DNA from: JBGSLA01 sp965602785 | GTDB lineage: Bacteria; Desulfobacterota; Desulfobaccia; Desulfobaccales; 0-14-0-80-60-11 | Reading direction: 5' to 3' | NCBI GenBank assembly: GCA_965602785.1 | Contig: CBFDAH010000004.1 | Span: 1-44,753 of the forward strand | Length of the DNA: 44,753 nucleotides | Part shown: in pieces, positions 24,810 through 32,576 of the stretch | Numbering within the stretch: position 1 is the stretch's first letter | How the letters are laid out: the number at the start of each line of letters is the position of its first letter | The notes under the pieces: generated by a model | The model's database searches: none | Told to the model about the DNA's origin: nothing | The model's input: the letters and a program-made list of their open reading frames with translations, nothing else | Made by a program: the position numbers and the translations under genes

Positions 24810-24837
24810 TTGACAGAAAGGCCAAAGGGATTACAAT
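24810..24837 (+). promoter_or_regulatory. Promoter of the riboswitch-tonB transcript
   Basis: A perfect TTGACA (24810-24815), 16-bp spacer, and TACAAT (24832-24837, 5 of 6). Transcription would start at about 24844, exactly where the riboswitch begins. Confidence 0.8.
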
Positions 24838-24844
24838 AGCAGTA

Positions 24845-25012
24845 AGGTTTGCAGGTGCCCTGAGGCTTAATAGGGAAGCCGGTGTAAGGCCGGCGCGGTC
24901 CCGCCTCTGTAACCGGGGACGAAATCTGCGGGATGCCACTCCCACCGGACGGTTGGGGGGAAGGCGCAGTCAGTAGGAAGATCCGGGAGTCAGAAAACCT
25001 GCCTGTGAGCCG
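24845..25012 (+). ncRNA. Cobalamin (B12) riboswitch
   Basis: The conserved pieces occur in order: GCAGGTGCCC, AATAGGGAAGCCGGTG, CGGTCCCGCCTCTGTAACCGG, TGCCACT, GGAAGGCGCAG, and the B12 box GGGAGTCAGAAAACCTGCCTG split over ~24984-25004 (key core GTCAG..CCTGCC). GCAGG at the 5' end pairs with CCTGC at the 3' end to close P1. These RNAs bind cobalamin, often adenosylcobalamin, and turn off uptake or synthesis genes. It is followed by a terminator and then tonB. Confidence 0.95.
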
Positions 25013-25089
25013 GGTCTAGAATCTCGCGCGGTTCGGGACGGGCCCCCGGGGCTTAACCCCCGGTCAGGGATGAAGAAGGCGGGTGCAAT

Positions 25090-25118
25090 CCCTGGGTGTT
25101 ATCACCCAGGGTTTTTTT
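25090..25118 (+). terminator. Riboswitch expression-platform terminator
   Basis: CCCTGGGTG, loop TTAT, CACCCAGGG form a perfect 9-bp stem followed by seven T, lying between the riboswitch and the tonB start 12 bp downstream. A further hairpin at 25044-25063 (CCGGGG / CCCCCGG) sits between the aptamer and terminator and may be part of the switch. Confidence 0.92.
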
Positions 25119-25130
25119 ATTGGGGAAAAG

Positions 25131-26018
25131 ATGAGACTGCGGCAATCCACCGAGGGGGGCCTCTTTCCTGGCAGCCTGGCAATTTCCCTGGGGCTGCACG
25201 GGGTGCTGGCGGCCCTGGTGCTCTTGTGGGGCGTGATGCCCAAGCACACGACCCCGTCGGTTCTGACGGTAAGCCTGGTGGCCCCGGCCTTGGAGGCGGC
25301 CTCCGGTTCGGCGCCGCCCGGGCCGGGTAAGGCTCCGGCCTCTTCGGGAGTCCGGACCGCCAAGGCTCCAACACCGTCCCTCGCCCTGGCCCCACCCGCC
25401 AAGAAGCCCCCACCTGCGGTGAAAAAGAAGCGCCGGAAGCAAAGAGTGCCGGTCCTGCCCCGGCCCCAGCCGGAGATGGTCACCCCCAAGCCGCGGGTGC
25501 GTCCGGCGCCGCCTCCCGTGGCCAAGGCTCCTCTTACCTCACCGTCCCGACATCATGTATCGGCCTCATCGCCCTCTGCCCGGGGCACGAGTGGAGCGGC
25601 CGGCGGCTCGTCCGCGCCAGCCGGCACTCGAGCCGGCGGGGGGTCCGGCACACCTTCCACCGCGGTCCTGGGCTATGGCCGGGGTGGCACGGGCGGTGGT
25701 GGGAATCCCGTCCAAGCCCAGAAAAACTACCTGAAACTCATCCGGACCCGTATCCTGGCTCGGCGGGCGTATCCACACCTCGCCAGACGCCGTCACCAGG
25801 AGGGGGTGGTGCGCCTGCGGTTCACCCTGTCCCCGGCGGGGGCCCTGTCCCGGGGCGTCCGGGTGGTGAAGCCCTCGGGCTTTCGTCTCCTGGACGACCA
25901 GGCCCGCCAATGCGTCCTGGCCGCAGTGCCCTTTCCCCCGTTTCCCCCGGACCTCAGGCGGGACCGCCTCACCGTGGAAGTGCCCATCGTTTACGAGCTC
26001 ACCGATGGCGGCAGGTAA
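25131..26018 (+). CDS. tonB: TonB-family energy transducer under B12 control
   Basis: A 295-residue TonB protein, which spans the periplasm and transmits inner-membrane proton-motive energy to outer-membrane receptors. A single membrane anchor (~12-34, AISLGLHGVLAALVLLWGV) is followed by a long Pro/Ala/Lys-rich stretch (~45-145), a Gly/Ser-rich linker (~150-205), and the TonB C-terminal domain (~210-295) with RRHQEGVVRLRFTLSPAG and LLDDQARQCVLAA. I chose ATG 25131 because GGGGAAAAG precedes it; longer frames would start inside the terminator. It is directly regulated by a cobalamin riboswitch, so a role in B12 uptake with a BtuB receptor encoded elsewhere is likely. No exbB, exbD or btuB is adjacent; TolQ/TolR lie ~4.7 kb away. 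Confidence 0.88.
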   Translation: MRLRQSTEGGLFPGSLAISLGLHGVLAALVLLWGVMPKHTTPSVLTVSLVAPALEAASGSAPPGPGKAPASSGVRTAKAPTPSLALAPPAKKPPPAVKKKRRKQRVPVLPRPQPEMVTPKPRVRPAPPPVAKAPLTSPSRHHVSASSPSARGTSGAAGGSSAPAGTRAGGGSGTPSTAVLGYGRGGTGGGGNPVQAQKNYLKLIRTRILARRAYPHLARRRHQEGVVRLRFTLSPAGALSRGVRVVKPSGFRLLDDQARQCVLAAVPFPPFPPDLRRDRLTVEVPIVYELTDGGR

Positions 26019-26164
26019 CGCCCCTCCATCTCGACTACGAACGTGGTGTCCAGCCGAACCCTAAGATTGTTCTCCTCTCCGCGCCAACCTGCAGCATAAG
26101 CCTTCAGAGTGCTTTGGCAAACCGAGAGTTTTGTAAAGGGCCTGGTCCCAGGGGAGAGGTTTTG

Positions 26165-26203
26165 TAAATCCCCCTAAATCCCCCTTTAAAAAAGGGGGAC
26201 TTT
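26165..26203. repeat. CCCCCTTT/AAAGGGGG repeat, copy 2 (partial)
   Basis: AATCCCCCTAAATCCCCC, TTTAAAAAAGGGGGACTTT: half of the unit found whole at 8921-9006 and 43084-43167. It lacks the terminal inverted repeats seen around the first copy. Confidence 0.8.
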
Positions 26204-26522
26204 AATAAAAATTCCCTGATTAATCAATAGTTTTTCATAAACTTTCCCCCTTATCTAGAGGGGAGCCAGGCAGTAGTGTCCGGTAAGGAATTTGCAGTAT
26301 CGGACCATCTTCAGAAGGGCAAAATGTAGCCGCAGGCTTTAGCCTGCGCCGGCACAGGTTGAAAACCTGTGCCACCAGGGTTTTACCTAATCTGGGGAAC
26401 GTTTCTTACCATGAAGGGTGTTTGATGTCTGGAGACTCTGGACAGCCGGGGGCGGCTGTCCCTACATTTTTTAGGGCAGTGGGGGCCGGCTAGAAGCTAA
26501 TGCAAAACTTCCAATTCTCCAA

Positions 26523-26620
26523 AAATGTCATTCTGAGCGAAGCGAAGAATCTCGAATTTTCAATGAGTTGAGATCCTTCACTTCGTTCAGGATGACAGAA
26601 CAAAGGTTTTGCCATAGCTC
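26523..26620 (-). repeat. ~100-bp dispersed repeat, copy 2 (inverted)
   Basis: The reverse complement of this stretch matches 8602-8700 nearly base for base, including GTGAAGGATCTCAACTCATT. The two copies lie ~18 kb apart in opposite orientation, so recombination between them would invert polA, the polysaccharide operon and tonB. Confidence 0.85.
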
Positions 26621-26819
26621 CTAATGCCAGGGGTGATTACAAGACTTATTCTTTGGGGAAAGATCGACATAAGGCACTTTTGCAAAAGGCTTAAGTTGCT
26701 CTCAGTGAAAAAAAACTCTAGAACTGTAGGAGCGCACCCGGGTGTGGGCCCAAATTCCACGGCAGACACCTGGGTCCGCCCCTACAAAAGATGGCTTACC
26801 GGCAGGAGCGAACTTGGTA

Positions 26820-29800
26820 TTACGGACTGAGAACCTGGTAGCCGAAGAGGCGGTTCACCTCTGCCACGAGGTTCTCCGAAGGGGTGAGAGCCAGGGATTC
26901 CGGCAGGGCCAGGACACCGTTTTCCCGAGGGTCCAGGAAATGAAGGCAGGCGGGTACCGGCCCCTGATGTCTGAGGAGAATTTCCTTCAAAGCCAGGAGC
27001 TGTTCGGTGGTAAGGGCCGCGGCCTGCAGGCGCAGGTCCAGGCGGGCCGGCCAACGAGGCAAAGCAGTCCCTAACGGGGAGACCTCCTGGGCCACCACTT
27101 TGGGACCTTTATCCTCCTGAACCACCTCACCTCTAAGCCACAGGGGCAGACTCGGCTGGCTGAGCCAGGGGGCCACCTTGTCCAGGAGTTCGCCAAAGAC
27201 CAGCACCTCCACCGAGCCCGTCAGGTCCTCCACCGTGAGGATGGCGAGACGCCCTCCCCTTTTGCTTACCTTCTCCTTGGCCGCCGTCACTACTACTCCC
27301 AGGGCTACGTCTTCCCCGTCCGGGACGCCCGAGAGCTCGGCGGTGGTCACCTTAACCCAGCTTTTCAGGATATGGCGGTAAGAATCCAGGGGGTGGCCGG
27401 TGAGGTAAATTCCCAGGGATTCCTTTTCTTTGGCTAGCTTCAGGGACTCCTCCCATTCGGGGGTTTCGGGCAGCCAGTCATCCCTGGCCCTTTCAGCCAA
27501 GGCGCCGAACATGGACTTCTGCTTGGCGGTTTGGAGACTTTTGGAACGTTGTATCCGCTCCAACCCGTCACCCACCCCCGCCAGGAGGCGGGCCCGATTC
27601 TTCACCAGGTCATCGAAGGCCCCGGCCTGGATGAGGGCCTCAATCACCTTGCGGTTCACTTTGGACAGGTTGACCCGCTCCAGGAAGTCGGAAAAGCTCA
27701 CAAAGGGGCCCTGCTCCCGGGCCCCCAAAACCTCCTGAATGGCTCCTGACCCCACATTTTTCACCCCCACCAGGCCAAAGCGCACCTTGTCGCCCTCCAC
27801 GGCAAATCTCCGTCGGCTCAGGTTAATAGCCGGGGGAAGAAGTTCAATACCGTGCTCCCGGGCCTCATTAATGTGTTTGGCCAGGGCCGTGGTCTGGTTG
27901 ATTTCGCTGTTCAGGAGGGCCGCCAGGAACTCCAGGGGGTAGTGAGCCTTGAGATAGGCGGTCTGATAGGCAATCAAGGCATAAGCAGCGCTGTGGGACT
28001 TGTTGAACCCATAGCCTGCGAACTTCTCGATGAGGGTGAACAGAGCCTCAGCCTTTTTGACGGCCACGCCCCGTTCCACCGCCCCCGTTACGAAACGCTC
28101 CCGTTGGGTCGCCATGACCTCAGTGATTTTCTTGCCCATGGCCCGGCGCAGGATATCGGCCTCGGCCAGGGAATACCCGGAAATAGTCGCGGCAATCTGC
28201 ATCACCTGTTCTTGATACAGGATGACCCCGTAGGTCTCCTGCAGGATGGACTCCAACTCGGGGAGAAAGTAGGTCACCGGCTCCTCGCCGTGCTTGCGGC
28301 GCACGTAGTCATCGTGCATGCCGCTTTCCATGGGACCGGGACGGTAGAGGGCCACCAGGGCGATGACGTCTTCGAAGGTGGTGGGCCTGAGGCGCACCAT
28401 GAGAGCCCGCATGCCGTCGCTTTCCAACTGGAAGACCCCGGCGGTGTTGGCGCCCTGCAAGAGTGCGAAAGTAGCCGCATCTTCCAACGGGATGACGTGG
28501 ATGTCAAAGGTTGGGTCGTGGCTCTGCCGGATGAACCGCACCGCCTGCTCAATGACCGTGAGAGTGCGCAAACCCAGAAAATCAAACTTGACGAGCCCCA
28601 CCCGCTCCACGCCCTTCATATCAAATTGGGTGACCATCTCGCCCTTGGCGCCCTTGTAGAGGGGGAGGTAGTCCACCAGGGGGCGGTCAGCGATGACCAG
28701 CCCCGCGGCGTGGGTGGAGGCGTGGCGGGGCAGGCCCTCCAGAGCGGCGGCCACGGTAAGGATTTCCTTCACCGTGGGGTCGTTTTTCCTAAGCTCCCTG
28801 AGGCGCGGCTCCTGGTCCAGGGCCTTGGCCAGGGTGATGTTCAGTTGCTCGGGAACCAGCTTGGCGATTTTGTCCACCTCGGCGTAGGGGACCTCGAGAG
28901 CCCGGCCCACGTCCCGAATGACCTGGCGGGTCTTCATGCTGCCAAAGGTGGTGATCTGGGCCACGTTTTCCCAGCCGTAAGTCTTGGCCACATACTGGAT
29001 GATTTCTCCCCGGCGCTCGAAGCAAAAGTCCATGTCGATATCCGGGGGGCTCAGGCGCTCGGGGTTCAGGAAGCGCTCGAAAATGAGGCCGTAGGGCAGG
29101 GGGTCAAGGTCGGTAATGCCCAGGCTATAAGCCACCAGACTCCCCGCCGCGGAGCCCCGGCCGGGTCCCACGGGGATGTGTTTTTTCCGGGCATGGTTGA
29201 CGATGTCAGCCACCACCAGAAAGTAGCCGGCGAAGCCCATTTTTCCCAGAACATCCAGCTCATAGTCCAGGCGCGGCCAGTAGTCCTCCTCCGGGCGGGA
29301 GACCGGCGGCCGGGCGGCCAGACGCTTCTTGAGGCCCTCCCGGGACATTCGAGCCATCAGGTCCTCCATGGACTCCCCGGTGGCTTCCGGGAAGACGGGG
29401 AAACGGAAGGTGCCCAGATCCAGGGTGACGTCGCACCGGTCGGCGATTTCCCGGGTTCTGGCCAACAGCTCCGGGTACGGGAAGGCCCGGGCCATTTCCT
29501 CGGGGCTCTTGAAATAGAGCTGGTCGGTGCGAAACTGCATGCGGCCTGAGGTGTTAATGGTCTTGCCGGTCTGGATGCACAAGAGCACATCGTGGGCCCG
29601 GGCGTCCTCGGGATGAAGATAATGGCAATCATTGGTGGCCACCAGGGGCAGGCCCCAGCGGGGGGCTAACTCCAGGAGCGCCTCGTTCACCTTGGCCTGC
29701 TCCGGGAGCTCGTTGGCCTGGGCCTCGAGGTAGAAGCGGTCCGGGAAGATCTCGGCATACTCCCGGGCCGCGGCTTCCGCGGCTTTGACATCATCGGCAC

Positions 29801-30242
29801 CGAGATGCCGGGCCACTTCCCCGTGGAGGCAGGAGGACAGGGCGATGAGGCCGCCGTTGAGTTCCTGGAGGAGTTCCTTATCCACTCGGGGCTTGTAGTA
29901 GAAGCCCTCCAGATGGGCCCGGGTGACCAGACGCATCAGGTTATGATAGCCCACCTGGTCCATGGCCAGGACCACCAGGTGGTTATGGTCCCCCTTGCCC
30001 TTGCGGTCCTGGCGGCTGCCGGGGGCCACATAGAGCTCACAACCCAGGAGGGGCTTTACCCCGGCCCCGCGCATCTTCTCGTAGAAGTCCAGCACGCCGA
30101 AGAGAGTGCCGTGATCGGTGATGGCCACAGCATCCATCTCCAGCTCCTGGACCCGGGCCACCAGATCCTTGAGGCGGATGGCCCCGTCGAGAAGACTATA
30201 GCCCGTGTGCACGTGGAGGTGGATGAATTCCGACATCGCCAT
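26820..30242 (-). CDS. dnaE: DNA polymerase III alpha subunit
   Basis: The 1140-residue replicative polymerase (family C). A PHP domain opens the protein (HLHVHTGYSLLDG, ITDHGTLFG; ~1-280). The catalytic palm has PDIDMDFCFERRGEII (~400) and upstream GPGRGSAAGSLVAYSLGI; QITTFGSMKTRQVIRDVGRA and HASTHAAGLVI follow. A helix-hairpin-helix region (~800-880) and an OB-fold (~975-1060, SVEVLVFGELLDKV) end the protein. Length and order fit DnaE1. The first ATG (30242) and one six bases later (30236) are both possible. The gene stands alone and divergent from tolQ. Confidence 0.96.
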   Translation of the reverse strand: MAMSEFIHLHVHTGYSLLDGAIRLKDLVARVQELEMDAVAITDHGTLFGVLDFYEKMRGAGVKPLLGCELYVAPGSRQDRKGKGDHNHLVVLAMDQVGYHNLMRLVTRAHLEGFYYKPRVDKELLQELNGGLIALSSCLHGEVARHLGADDVKAAEAAAREYAEIFPDRFYLEAQANELPEQAKVNEALLELAPRWGLPLVATNDCHYLHPEDARAHDVLLCIQTGKTINTSGRMQFRTDQLYFKSPEEMARAFPYPELLARTREIADRCDVTLDLGTFRFPVFPEATGESMEDLMARMSREGLKKRLAARPPVSRPEEDYWPRLDYELDVLGKMGFAGYFLVVADIVNHARKKHIPVGPGRGSAAGSLVAYSLGITDLDPLPYGLIFERFLNPERLSPPDIDMDFCFERRGEIIQYVAKTYGWENVAQITTFGSMKTRQVIRDVGRALEVPYAEVDKIAKLVPEQLNITLAKALDQEPRLRELRKNDPTVKEILTVAAALEGLPRHASTHAAGLVIADRPLVDYLPLYKGAKGEMVTQFDMKGVERVGLVKFDFLGLRTLTVIEQAVRFIRQSHDPTFDIHVIPLEDAATFALLQGANTAGVFQLESDGMRALMVRLRPTTFEDVIALVALYRPGPMESGMHDDYVRRKHGEEPVTYFLPELESILQETYGVILYQEQVMQIAATISGYSLAEADILRRAMGKKITEVMATQRERFVTGAVERGVAVKKAEALFTLIEKFAGYGFNKSHSAAYALIAYQTAYLKAHYPLEFLAALLNSEINQTTALAKHINEAREHGIELLPPAINLSRRRFAVEGDKVRFGLVGVKNVGSGAIQEVLGAREQGPFVSFSDFLERVNLSKVNRKVIEALIQAGAFDDLVKNRARLLAGVGDGLERIQRSKSLQTAKQKSMFGALAERARDDWLPETPEWEESLKLAKEKESLGIYLTGHPLDSYRHILKSWVKVTTAELSGVPDGEDVALGVVVTAAKEKVSKRGGRLAILTVEDLTGSVEVLVFGELLDKVAPWLSQPSLPLWLRGEVVQEDKGPKVVAQEVSPLGTALPRWPARLDLRLQAAALTTEQLLALKEILLRHQGPVPACLHFLDPRENGVLALPESLALTPSENLVAEVNRLFGYQVLSP

Positions 30243-30690
30243 ATCTTGCCCTTATTTCTCCCCGGTTTCCAGCCTTATCTTTTCCCGAATCTTACCCTGA
30301 AAAGACGGTCCCCGGCAAGGACGAAGTAGGGCAAAAGACCAGGGGCTTGAAACTCCTGGACTTCTTAAACTGATCCGTTCTTTGGGGAGGTAAATTTCCG
30401 AATCGGAGGGTAGGTTTGGCACCTCCCTTCGCCATTGAGGTTGACCTGGTGGATTTCTCAGAGAGCTCAAAAATTACGGACGCCGGCCCAGGCCTTGACC
30501 ACCCCTGGTATCCGGGGCTTAACCCGGAACCCCTCATGGCCCGTCTCAGTTAATCTGACAGGGCATCTACCATGGGATGTCTGAGCTGCCCCAGGCAACG
30601 CCTTAAGGAAGGAATGACCTTGGCCAGCTCGGCTTGAAAGCACCGACGCCCTTGACAACTGCCCGACACTGCCAATAAGATTAATCGATT
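30243..30690. other. 448-bp gap between dnaE and tolQ, no gene identified
   Basis: The gap is GC-rich and free of the repeats seen elsewhere. Frames of 63-81 codons exist on the minus strand but show no start signals or family features. I looked for tRNA, tmRNA, SRP RNA and RNase P signatures and found none. Small hairpins (TCCGGG / CCCGGA at ~30510) are the only structure. An unannotated small RNA cannot be excluded. Confidence 0.5.
30652..30681 (+). promoter_or_regulatory. Predicted promoter just before tolQ
   Basis: A perfect TTGACA (30652-30657), 18-bp spacer and TAAGAT (30676-30681; 4 of 6) lie so close to the tolQ ATG (30691) that the mRNA would start within about three bases of it, a leaderless arrangement. 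Confidence 0.45.
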
Positions 30691-31407
30691 ATGGTTTTTT
30701 CGTGGTTCAAGGTCTTGGGGGCCGCCCCGGCGGTTACCGCAGCTACGTCAGATTGGGACGTGGTGGGGGCGGTTTTGAGCGCCGGCCCGGTGGTCAAAGG
30801 GATCATGCTCATCCTCCTGGCCTTCTCGGTCCTCTCCTGGGCCATCATCATTGCCAAGGGTCGACAACTCAGACGGGCGCGGCGGGAAGACACCGAGTTT
30901 TTTCGCCTTTTTTGGGACGCCCCGGATTTGGCTGCGGCCCACCAGGCCACCAGCCACCTCTCCTTCTCTCCGGCGGCCAACATTCTTAAGGAGACTCTGG
31001 CCACAGGGGAAGCAAACCCTTTAGCCCGTTTGAGTGACGAAGCCCCTCGCCGCACCCTGCGCCGAGCCCTGTCCAAGCAGGTGAGTAACCTCAGCCGATC
31101 CCTAAGTTTTTTAGCCACCTGCGGCAACACCGCCCCCTTCATCGGGCTGTTGGGCACCGTGTGGGGCATCATGTCGGCCTTTCAGAGTATCGGCGCCAAA
31201 GGTTCGGCCTCCCTGGCCACAGTGGCCCCGGGCATCGCCGAGGCCTTGATCGCCACCGCGGCTGGACTGGCTGCGGCCATCCCGGCGGTAATAGCCTATA
31301 ATTATTTTCTCGGACAGGTGCGGCGGCTGGAGGCCGAGCTCATGGATTTCGCCAGCGATCTGGCGCCCCTGTTGTCAACCCCAGGAAATCCGGACACCCA
31401 GAGATAG
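30691..31407 (+). CDS. tolQ: TolQ/ExbB-family proton channel protein
   Basis: A 238-residue inner-membrane protein that, with TolR/ExbD, forms the proton-driven motor for Tol-Pal or TonB systems. Membrane segments: ~33-53 (GIMLILLAFSVLSWAIIIA), ~135-157 around the conserved FIGLLGTVWGIMSAF, and ~170-195 (PGIAEALIATAAGLAAAIPAVIAYNYF). The coupling to tolR and a CpoB-like gene supports TolQ over ExbB. No ribosome site is visible before ATG 30691 and a promoter abuts it, so either the mRNA is leaderless or the true start is an internal GTG. It begins a four-gene cluster. Confidence 0.88.
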   Translation: MVFSWFKVLGAAPAVTAATSDWDVVGAVLSAGPVVKGIMLILLAFSVLSWAIIIAKGRQLRRARREDTEFFRLFWDAPDLAAAHQATSHLSFSPAANILKETLATGEANPLARLSDEAPRRTLRRALSKQVSNLSRSLSFLATCGNTAPFIGLLGTVWGIMSAFQSIGAKGSASLATVAPGIAEALIATAAGLAAAIPAVIAYNYFLGQVRRLEAELMDFASDLAPLLSTPGNPDTQR

Positions 31408-31419
31408 GAAACCACAGCT

Positions 31420-31842
31420 ATGCCGGAAAAGTTCACCCCCTCCCAACCTCTCTCGGACATCAACGTCACACCTTTCGTAGACGTCATGCTGGTTTTGCTG
31501 GTAATTTTTATGGTTACCGCGCCCATGTTTTCCCAAGGACTGCCGGTTAACCTCCCGGAGGCCCCGGCTCCGTCCCTGGTGAGCGACAAGCCGCTGGTGG
31601 TCTCCATCAACCGGGAGCGGGCTATCTACCTGGGAGATCGTCAGGTGGGCCTGGGAAATCTGCAAGCGGCCCTGGCTCAGGAGGCCAAAGGGCCAAAAAC
31701 ACCGGAAATCCTTCTCAAGTCTGACCAGGACGTGCCCTATGGTCTGGTGGTGCAGGTGATGGGTCTTTTAAAGGAGGCGGGCGTGACGAAACTGGGAATT
31801 GTCACCGCCCCCCTGTCCACGTCCCCGGAGGTGAGGAAATGA
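31420..31842 (+). CDS. tolR: TolR/ExbD-family protein
   Basis: A 140-residue inner-membrane protein: a short cytoplasmic N-terminus with SDINVTPFVDVMLVLLVIFMV, in which D21 is the conserved proton-carrying aspartate inside the single membrane helix (~19-39), then a periplasmic domain (~50-135). It partners the TolQ protein 12 bp upstream and overlaps the next gene by 4 bp (ATGA), the arrangement of a tightly coupled operon. tolA, tolB and pal, which normally follow, are missing here, so they must be elsewhere, or the motor powers another transducer such as the TonB protein at 25131. Confidence 0.9.
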   Translation: MPEKFTPSQPLSDINVTPFVDVMLVLLVIFMVTAPMFSQGLPVNLPEAPAPSLVSDKPLVVSINRERAIYLGDRQVGLGNLQAALAQEAKGPKTPEILLKSDQDVPYGLVVQVMGLLKEAGVTKLGIVTAPLSTSPEVRK

Positions 31843-32567
31843 GGCGATATGGCTGGCTGAAGTGTTTGCTGGTCGGGGTTCTGCTCACAGCCCTGGCGGC
31901 CTGTGACCCCTACTCATTGTTTTCCACCCGCCGCCCCAGCACGGCTCCCCCCTCCGGGCAAACCGCCCCATATGCTGATCAGAGCCAGCATATACGGGCC
32001 CTGGAAGCCAGGGTGCAGCAACTGGAGCGCCGCCTGGCGGCATTGGAGCAGCACCAGCCAGCCCCCTCGGCGGCTCCGGCCAGGCCTGTGTCCCGCCAGC
32101 GGCCCCCGGTGCGGAAAACGGCCAAAGCGCCAGCCCCCGTTCTGAAGGCGCCCTCTCCGCCCCCTCCCACCCCGGCGGCCACCACAGGCACGGATAAAGT
32201 TTACGGGGAGGGTATGCGCCTCTACCAGGCTAAAAAATACCGGGCTGCCCGGAACAAGTTCGCCAAGTACCTCAAGGCCCAACCCCGAGGCGCCAAGGCG
32301 GCTGAGGCCCGTTACTACCTGGGGGACAGCTTCTACCAGGAAAAGAAGTACGGGGAAGCCAGGGTAGAATTCAATAAATTGGTGCTGCAACATCCCAAGA
32401 GCATCCTGGCCCCGGCGGCCCTCTTGCGCCAGGCCTACTCCTATCAGCAGCTCAATCAGCAACGCAACTATCAGGCCTCCTTGCAGAAACTCGTGCAGAG
32501 ATACCCCCAGAGTCCCGAGGCCCAGGAAGCCAAGAAGCTCCTGAAACCGGCGGGGACCTCCAGATAG
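31839..32567 (+). CDS. CpoB/YbgF-like TPR lipoprotein
   Basis: A 242-residue envelope protein. The signal ends in LTALAAC with the lipidated Cys at 22. An amphipathic coiled coil (~48-70, HIRALEARVQQLERRLAALEQ) precedes a Pro/Ala-rich linker (~70-110) and TPR repeats (~120-235, KYRAARNKFAKYLKAQP, RYYLGDSFYQEKKYGEARVEFNKLV). This is the plan of CpoB, which coordinates Tol constriction with peptidoglycan synthesis at division. CpoB of E. coli is soluble and periplasmic, so lipidation is a difference, also seen in other deltaproteobacterial forms. It is translationally coupled to tolR and followed by a PpiD-like gene. Confidence 0.85.
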   Translation: MRRYGWLKCLLVGVLLTALAACDPYSLFSTRRPSTAPPSGQTAPYADQSQHIRALEARVQQLERRLAALEQHQPAPSAAPARPVSRQRPPVRKTAKAPAPVLKAPSPPPPTPAATTGTDKVYGEGMRLYQAKKYRAARNKFAKYLKAQPRGAKAAEARYYLGDSFYQEKKYGEARVEFNKLVLQHPKSILAPAALLRQAYSYQQLNQQRNYQASLQKLVQRYPQSPEAQEAKKLLKPAGTSR

Positions 32568-32576
32568 GAACAGAAC

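Larger units (their letters stand above)
26019..26819. other. 801-bp intergenic region filled with dispersed repeats
   Basis: No gene is seen between tonB and dnaE. The region carries at least five palindromic units: the CCCCCTTT/AAAGGGGG unit, GCAGGCTTTAGCCTGC and CACAGGTTGAAAACCTGTG (~26330-26375), GACAGCCGGGGGCGGCTGTC (26442-26461), the ~100-bp repeat copy 2, and GTAGGAGCGCACCCGGGTG..CACCTGGGTCCGCCCCTAC (~26727-26785). A 60-codon frame at 26587-26769 (-) lies across the repeats and is not convincing. Confidence 0.7.

Noticed and set aside
27852..29549. 565-codon plus-strand frame inside dnaE
   Set aside because: Antisense to the conserved PHP and palm motifs of dnaE; no ribosome site and no recognisable family.
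30243..30690. A structural RNA such as 6S, SRP or tmRNA
   Set aside because: None of the conserved motifs of these RNAs could be found, and pairing by eye gave only short hairpins.
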